A stretch of DNA of 64,000 bases from an uncultured Hellea sp. (GTDB lineage: Bacteria > Pseudomonadota > Alphaproteobacteria > Caulobacterales > Maricaulaceae): contig CALLMD010000010.1 of the NCBI GenBank assembly GCA_938007935.1, positions 186,001-250,000 on the forward strand, in the 5' to 3' direction. Shown piece after piece: positions 59,240 to 64,000 of the stretch. Positions within the stretch are counted from its first letter, which is position 1, and every line of letters starts with the position of its first letter. The notes under the pieces are model-generated. The model was not told the DNA's origin and ran no database searches. It was given only the letters and a program-made list of their open reading frames with translations. Made by a program: the position numbers and the translations under genes.

Positions 59240-61286
59240 GTGCCTTAATCGGCAGAATAACTTCCACCGCGGTTCCAATGTCTAAGTCCGTGTGGAAACG
59301 CAATTGACCGCCTAGGCGCTGAACTTCAATATTCGTAACACTCAGCCCGATGCCAAGCCCATCATAGCTACGTGTGATGCCGCTATCTTTTTGTTTAAAT
59401 GGCATTAAGAGTTCATCAAAATTTTCACCCTTCATACCAATACCTGTATCTTGGATTTTGATAGAGAAATAATTGTCATCTTCGGCACGGGCGAAGGTCA
59501 CATATATCTCACCATTAGATGTAAATTTAACCGCATTTGAGAGCAAATTAATCAAAATTTTCTCAATGACATTTTTGTCCGTATGGACAGAGAGCGGGAA
59601 GCCTTTTGTTGCTTTGGCAGAAAACGCTAATCCCTTTCGGCGGGCTTCATCGCCAAACTCTTTAAGAATGGGTTTTGCAATCGTTACGAGGTTTAAATCC
59701 TCGGTATATTCTGGCGGTCTGTCATCCGCCTTAGACACAACGAGGATATTATCTAGCATCTGCAATAGCGTATTGCCGCCAGCTACGATTAAAGCAAGTA
59801 AGCCGCGATCTTCTTGATATTCAGACTTTGCCTGTAAGAGCTCTGCTACAGGAATAATTGAATTAAGCGGTGTTCGCACTTCATGGCTCATCATTGCAAG
59901 GAAATCTGATTTCGCCCGTTCGGAGGCCAACGCTTTGTCTCTAGAGGCTGCGAGTTTTACATTCATCGCCTTCTGGTGTCTGACCCCATATATTAAAAGA
60001 CCCACCAAAATGGCCGCTAAGCCTAATAAAACCAGAGAAATCCGGTTAATATTTTTCTCACGGTCAATAATCGTATCTTTAAGCGCGCTTTCACGCGCCG
60101 CATTTTCGAGCTTCTGAGTCGCTACGCGTTGTGAAACGGAAATCCGGTCAGCCGCTTTTTTCCGGTCTTGAAATTGAGCGGCACTTATTCTCTCTATGGA
60201 TCTATCGGAATACTCATTTTTTAAATTTAGAGCTAATTTATAATCCCCTCGCATTTCAGCGATTAGAGATTTGACGTTCATTAAAGACAATTCAAATAAC
60301 TCACTGTTAGGAAGATCTTCATTTGGTAGTGCATCTAGTTTTTTCATAATAGCTTCGGATTCAAGAATTCGACCTGAATAAGCGTAGCTTTGAGCCAACT
60401 CATTATAGATATAAGGTTGAAGCCAGTTTCCCTGCGCGAGGCTCTCTATTTTTTCTAGATGTGGTAGAGCGTCACTATAGAGCTTTGCCCGGTTTTTAAA
60501 TTTAGCAATCGACAAATTATATAACATCACCTTATCGTCAGGTTGGCCTTTCAGATAAGGTTCCATCACACCCATAATCTCTATGGCATCTAAATGTTGA
60601 TTATCTTTCGAAAAAAGAACCGCGAGATTATTGACGATACTAAACCCATCTAGTGATCGGCCTGAATTAACCGACAGGTCTTTTAAGGTCCGCATAGCCG
60701 CAATCGTTTGATCTGTACTTCTATCATAGATATATGCTGTTTGGAGCATATCATAAACATCATACATCATTGATGATGTTTCACCTGTTACAGCTTGCCG
60801 GTTCACAATTTCAAGGGATTTGCCTGTAAACTCTAAAACCTTCAATACGTCTCTCTTTGCTAGATGTAAATTTGCAAGCAAGAGATTTGATAAGTAAGCT
60901 CTACGCCAATTTTTTGAAAGCGACTCATCTAAAATAAATTGATAGCCTTTCAAAGCAAACAAATCACCTTCTGAACGGCTTATAAGCTTTGCATAATGTT
61001 CAAAAAGGTCATAATTATCTAAAGCTTCTTTTTTATCCAAGTTTTGTAGAAAACCGTATAAGCTTTCAGACCGCCCCTGGGTGATTATATCCATGACTAT
61101 ATCATTGACATTATTCGACAATACAGGCTCGCGTCTTTGCGTCTCCATTGTAACTTGCATAATATCTTGCGCTAAGGATACGGCTTGATCCTTTGTCGCT
61201 GCATGCGTCAAACTACCCCCAAACCAGCAGGAGATGAACAGGATAACAACCATCCATTTTTTAAGTCTGTGGGTCGACCGCATCAT
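59202..61286 (-). CDS. TPR-containing membrane sensor histidine kinase
   Basis: 694 residues. Signal sequence (1-29), a periplasmic helical TPR-like region (about 35-380: FLQNLDKKEALDNYDLFEHYAKLI, ALPHLEKIESLAQGNWLQPYIYNELAQSYAYSGRILESEAIM), one membrane helix (417-436), then a kinase core: H-box with phospho-acceptor His468 in MMSHEVRTPLNSIIP, N-box LINLLSNAVKFTSNG, G1 DTGIGM, G2 GLGIGLSVTNIEVQRLGG. No receiver domain or adjacent response regulator, so the partner is encoded elsewhere. AAGAG lies upstream of the start. A micro-ORF with its own terminator lies 130 bases upstream on the same strand. Confidence 0.9.
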   Translation of the reverse strand: MMRSTHRLKKWMVVILFISCWFGGSLTHAATKDQAVSLAQDIMQVTMETQRREPVLSNNVNDIVMDIITQGRSESLYGFLQNLDKKEALDNYDLFEHYAKLISRSEGDLFALKGYQFILDESLSKNWRRAYLSNLLLANLHLAKRDVLKVLEFTGKSLEIVNRQAVTGETSSMMYDVYDMLQTAYIYDRSTDQTIAAMRTLKDLSVNSGRSLDGFSIVNNLAVLFSKDNQHLDAIEIMGVMEPYLKGQPDDKVMLYNLSIAKFKNRAKLYSDALPHLEKIESLAQGNWLQPYIYNELAQSYAYSGRILESEAIMKKLDALPNEDLPNSELFELSLMNVKSLIAEMRGDYKLALNLKNEYSDRSIERISAAQFQDRKKAADRISVSQRVATQKLENAARESALKDTIIDREKNINRISLVLLGLAAILVGLLIYGVRHQKAMNVKLAASRDKALASERAKSDFLAMMSHEVRTPLNSIIPVAELLQAKSEYQEDRGLLALIVAGGNTLLQMLDNILVVSKADDRPPEYTEDLNLVTIAKPILKEFGDEARRKGLAFSAKATKGFPLSVHTDKNVIEKILINLLSNAVKFTSNGEIYVTFARAEDDNYFSIKIQDTGIGMKGENFDELLMPFKQKDSGITRSYDGLGIGLSVTNIEVQRLGGQLRFHTDLDIGTAVEVILPIKAPIEHQGALQKAA

Positions 61287-61346
61287 TTATCACTCTTAAA
61301 TTACCCACACATCCGTCATATAATAAGGTAGAGTTGATTTTTGATT

Positions 61347-61374
61347 AAAAAAAACGGCCCCTGAAGGAGCCGTT
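61347..61374 (-). terminator. Strong intrinsic terminator after the 11-residue micro-ORF
   Basis: On the minus strand AACGGCTCC pairs with GGGGCCGTT (one U-G) around a TTCA loop, followed by eight T (A-run at 61347-61354). It lies between the micro-ORF and the sensor kinase and has no longer gene to serve on this strand. Confidence 0.88.
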
Positions 61375-61415
61375 AAATGCGTGACTTCTATAAACAATCT
61401 AACCAATTTTATAAA

Positions 61416-61451
61416 CTAAAAGTCTACGATTGGTTGCTTACGAATGCTCAT
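61416..61451 (-). CDS. Possible 11-residue micro-ORF MSIRKQPIVDF
   Basis: ATG (61449-61451) to TAG (61416-61418) encodes MSIRKQPIVDF. A perfect AAGGAG (61459-61464) stands 7 bases upstream. A strong terminator follows 42 bases after the stop. Two alternative helices are possible in the RNA: AACUAA just upstream of the ribosome site (61463-61468) with UUAGUU at the stop (61414-61419), and AACCAAU within the ORF (61429-61435) with AUUGGUU after it (61401-61407). This looks like either a free-standing peptide gene, a small RNA, or a leader-peptide attenuator for the sensor kinase downstream. No homologue comes to mind. Confidence 0.5.
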   Translation of the reverse strand: MSIRKQPIVDF

Positions 61452-61660
61452 ACAAAGTCTCCTTAGTTAAGGAAATAGTAAACTGGCAAATATCCTTAAG
61501 AGAGTCAAAAGATTTATCACTAATTTTTTATTAACGGATTTAGCTAACCTGAGCGAAGCATATTCTAAAATAGTCATGATTTATCAATTAAAGCTTTAAG
61601 CCGCTTGATTTTAGCCGCTATAAATGTTTGACCTCACATTTAGTAACTGGGCCAAATTAC

Positions 61661-62233
61661 ATGATATATCTTACAGCTAAACGTGGGATCGATATTTTCG
61701 TCTCAGCCGTTTTGCTTCTTTTGTTATCACCTTTACTCATAATCATCGGTATTTGTATTATTTTGACCTCATCTGGCCCTGCTATATTTTGGTCTGAGCG
61801 GGTTGGCGTGAATAAGCGCCTATTTTCTATGCCTAAATTTAGAACTATGGCAGTTGGCGTAAAACTTGTCTCTCCGGAAGCTGCAGATCCGGACGACATA
61901 ATGCCCACCCGCCTTGGTAAATTTTTACGCAAATCAAGCCTTGATGAATTACCCCAACTCTGGAGCGTGCTCACAGGAGATATGAGCTTAATCGGCCCCA
62001 GGCCCATGCTTGAATATGACAATGTCCGAGAGGAGAGGTACAAACGCCCTGAAATATTTAATGTTAGACCAGGAATAACTGGCCTTGCACAAGTGAGCGG
62101 AAGAAACTTTATCTCTCCCAAGAATAAAAGCCGGTATGACGCCTTTTATGTAAATAATATGTCCTTTGGATTAGATTTTAAAATCATTCTCATGACATTT
62201 GGGGCAGTCTTAAAAACCAACCTCGTAAAATAA
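61661..62233 (+). CDS. Initiating sugar transferase (polyprenyl-phosphate hexose-1-P transferase)
   Basis: 190 residues of the small PglC-like bacterial sugar transferase family. One N-terminal re-entrant/membrane helix (KRGIDIFVSAVLLLLLSPLLIIIGICIILTSSGPAIFWSERVG), then the catalytic core: MPKFRTMAVGVK, TRLGKFLRKSSLDELPQLWSVLTGDMSLIGPRPML (with the D-E dyad) and RPGITGLAQVSGRN. It loads the first sugar phosphate onto a lipid carrier for polysaccharide or O-antigen synthesis. ATG 61661 gives the standard N-terminus; the frame is open from TTG 61628. It fits with the DegT aminotransferase downstream. Confidence 0.92.
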   Translation: MIYLTAKRGIDIFVSAVLLLLLSPLLIIIGICIILTSSGPAIFWSERVGVNKRLFSMPKFRTMAVGVKLVSPEAADPDDIMPTRLGKFLRKSSLDELPQLWSVLTGDMSLIGPRPMLEYDNVREERYKRPEIFNVRPGITGLAQVSGRNFISPKNKSRYDAFYVNNMSFGLDFKIILMTFGAVLKTNLVK

Positions 62234-63010
62234 TTAACTCGTTTTCCGTTGCGTCTCGATGATGAAAGGTCCCTCTTTACTCAAGCGTACCGCTGTTAAA
62301 GGACCGCCTTCATAAGTGCCTGTATCAACCGCTATACGGTTTGGACGAATATCTGCTTTCTCAACAATCGTATGACCATGAACAATAATAAAAGGGTGAG
62401 GCTTTTCATAAGCCATAAATTCTTTGCGAATCCAACGCATATCGCGCGTCGATTGTTTTTCAATCGCAACACGCGGCTTTATCCCTGCATGTACACAGAG
62501 ATAAGGACCAAATTGGAACGTCTCGTCAAAACTTTCCATAAAATCAATATGGTTTTGTGGAACGGCTTCCTGAATTCTAAATAAGAGGTTTTCTGGACGT
62601 GTTAGTATTTCGCCGAGATTTTTTACCCCGTAACTGCGCACACATTCCCGGCCGCCAAATTCAAACCATGACGTTAGCGCGCCTTCAGAACCTGAGAGGA
62701 CTTTAAGAAAAACCTCTTCATGATTCCCCATCAAGAAAACAGGCGTGGCATAATCAGGATCGAATGTCCTTAAGTGCTCAACCACCTCATATGACTTGGG
62801 GCCGCGATCCATCAAATCGCCTAAAAAGACAATATATTTGGGTGATTCTTCTAATGATTTTGCATCACGCTCTATAAGTTCCAAAAGTTCACAAAGTTCA
62901 TCATAACACCCGTGAATATCGCCAATGACATAGGCATAACCTTCAACGGTTTTATCCGCTACCATATCTGGTTTATTCTTCGCGCTACCTTTTTTAAAGA
63001 GACCGAACAT
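62234..63010 (-). CDS. Serine/threonine-phosphatase-like metallophosphoesterase
   Basis: 258 residues. PPP-type metal motifs: GDIHGCYDELCELL, FLGDLMDRGPKSYEVV, FLMGNHEEVFL, LCVHAGI and VHGHTIVEKADIRPNRIAVDTGTYEGG. Related to PrpA/ApaH-like phosphatases that dephosphorylate proteins or split dinucleoside tetraphosphates; which one applies here is open. It is convergent with the sugar transferase (adjacent stops) and divergent from the aminotransferase. Confidence 0.88.
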   Translation of the reverse strand: MFGLFKKGSAKNKPDMVADKTVEGYAYVIGDIHGCYDELCELLELIERDAKSLEESPKYIVFLGDLMDRGPKSYEVVEHLRTFDPDYATPVFLMGNHEEVFLKVLSGSEGALTSWFEFGGRECVRSYGVKNLGEILTRPENLLFRIQEAVPQNHIDFMESFDETFQFGPYLCVHAGIKPRVAIEKQSTRDMRWIRKEFMAYEKPHPFIIVHGHTIVEKADIRPNRIAVDTGTYEGGPLTAVRLSKEGPFIIETQRKTS

Positions 63011-63212
63011 TTATTTTGGAGATTCCTAACTCGATTTTTCGTCCCCTTAGACTGAAACATTATCAAAGCATAGCTATTGCTACAGTTATTAGAAAAAAAT
63101 TACTTGGGACACCTGATAAGTGCCTGAAGTCATTGTAACTTACCGTAACCATAGTTGGAGTGTAGGTGCGTAGTTTCTGAGATAACCGACCATAAAGAAA
63201 TTAGGCCTTCAT

Positions 63213-64000
63213 ATGGAATTTGTTGATTTAAAATCCCAGCAAGCGCGGATGCAACCCCATCTAAACGACGCCATAACCCGTGTTCTAGAACATGGTCGAT
63301 ATGTTATGGGGCCTGAAGTTCAAACTTTAGAGACCGCTTTAGCCAAGTTCACCAATGCTAAATACGCCTTGGCATGCGCCAATGGAACTGATGCTTTGAC
63401 CCTATCCTTAATGGCCTTTGGGGTTGGGCCGGGCGACGCTGTCTATTGCCCTTCATTTACCTATTCAGCGACAGCGGAAAGCATCGCAATTTTGGGCGCA
63501 ACACCCATCTTTGTTGATATTGACCGTGAAACTTATAATATGTGCGCTGGCAGTCTGGACCGCACTATCCAGTCCACCTTAAAAGAAGGTGTCCTAAAAC
63601 CTCAAGCCGTCATTATCGTAGACCTCTTTGGACAAATAGCCAATTATCCATTGCTTGCGCCAATTGCACGCAAATATGATCTCCATATCATATCTGACGC
63701 CGCACAAGCTTTTGGCGCGACACTCAATGGAAAACATGCCGCCCATTGGGTCGATGTGATGACAACAAGTTTCTTTCCCGCGAAACCCTTAGGGTGTTAC
63801 GGAGATGGCGGTGCGGTATTCACAAATGATGAAAATCTGAAAGCAACCATAGACTCACTTCGTATTCATGGCCGTGGAATCGATAAATATGATAATATTC
63901 ACATCGGGCTAAATTCAAGGCTAGACACTTTGCAAGCCGCTATTCTTTTAGAAAAACTCAATATTTTTCCAGATGAGCTTCGTGTCCGAAATGAAATTGC
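63213..64000 (+). CDS. DegT/DnrJ/EryC1/StrS aminotransferase (5' part)
   Basis: The first 262 residues; the rest lies beyond the window. PLP-dependent sugar aminotransferase fold: EFVDLKSQQARMQPHLNDAITRVLEHGRYVMGPEVQTLE, ACANGTDALTLSLMAFGVGPGDAVYCPSFTYSATAESIAILGATPIFVDID, VDLFGQIANY, SDAAQAFGA and the PLP-lysine segment SFFPAKPLGCYGDGGAVFT. It makes an amino-sugar nucleotide for surface polysaccharide, in line with the initiating transferase 1 kb upstream. The ATG at 63213 has an AGG-containing ribosome site a few bases upstream. Confidence 0.93.
   Translation, partial: MEFVDLKSQQARMQPHLNDAITRVLEHGRYVMGPEVQTLETALAKFTNAKYALACANGTDALTLSLMAFGVGPGDAVYCPSFTYSATAESIAILGATPIFVDIDRETYNMCAGSLDRTIQSTLKEGVLKPQAVIIVDLFGQIANYPLLAPIARKYDLHIISDAAQAFGATLNGKHAAHWVDVMTTSFFPAKPLGCYGDGGAVFTNDENLKATIDSLRIHGRGIDKYDNIHIGLNSRLDTLQAAILLEKLNIFPDELRVRNEI

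Overview
The window reads as chromosomal DNA of a free-living, probably marine alphaproteobacterium of the Caulobacterales/Hyphomonadales-Maricaulales kind. The evidence is the hemC-hemD-Mic60/mitofilin-hemY locus divergent from tsaD-gpsA, the DUF3576-leuS-lptE-holA order, a CC0125/CC1285-type lipoprotein, and CtrA-type boxes (TTAA-N7-TTAA) upstream of two envelope genes. The DNA is moderately AT-leaning. I recognise no rRNA or tRNA gene, no insertion sequence, prophage or CRISPR array. The taxonomic call is an inference from gene content, not from a marker-gene comparison.

Layout. 1-9.5 kb: a partial ABHD10-like hydrolase diverges from a GT4 glycosyltransferase, followed by infC (with a non-AUG start) and a CPBP protease. 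A minus-strand run follows: small membrane proteins, a saccharopine-dehydrogenase-like oxidoreductase, an SMP-30-like protein, a YggS PLP protein, and a porin with a long Q/N/Y/P-rich linker. A ThiE-like gene sits opposite. 9.8-14.7 kb: a DUF3576 lipoprotein, then the overlapping operon leuS-lptE-holA. 14.7-22.8 kb: hydrolase, SCP2 protein, lipoprotein methyltransferase, a small heat-shock protein behind a ROSE-like RNA thermometer, a ketopantoate-reductase-like protein, a PhyH dioxygenase plus subclass B1 metallo-beta-lactamase pair behind a striking palindrome, and two overlapping TIGR04282/04283-type genes.

22.8-31.5 kb: rnhB, modABC, and convergent to them a complete Pseudomonas-type (class II) polyhydroxyalkanoate locus: phaI, phaC, phaZ, phaF, phaD. 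31.5-38 kb: typA, three glycine-zipper envelope proteins (one with alveolin-like VDRP/VKEV repeats), and an HSL-type esterase. 38-46 kb: Sel1-repeat protein overlapping thiE, a CsaA-like protein, GNAT acetyltransferase, a CtrA-box-preceded lipoprotein, a five-module repeat protein, YceI, a Uup-like ABC-F ATPase, and an amber-interrupted small gene. 46.6-50 kb: ccmF-ccmG-ccmH-ccmI for cytochrome c maturation. 50-55.5 kb: an orphan membrane protein, a structured gene-free stretch, and the haem genes. 55.5-64 kb: tsaD, gpsA, YciI, an MFS exporter, a TPR sensor kinase, a possible 11-residue micro-ORF with its own terminator, and the start of a surface-polysaccharide region (initiating sugar transferase, metallophosphatase, DegT aminotransferase).

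How the genes work together: most of the window is housekeeping (translation, haem and cytochrome c, LPS export) plus carbon storage and envelope biogenesis. The most unusual material is regulatory and small-scale: the micro-ORF/terminator unit upstream of the sensor kinase (61.35-61.47 kb), the ROSE-like element, the palindrome covering the -10, ribosome site and start codon of phyH, the CtrA boxes, and a terminator-like hairpin abutting leuS.
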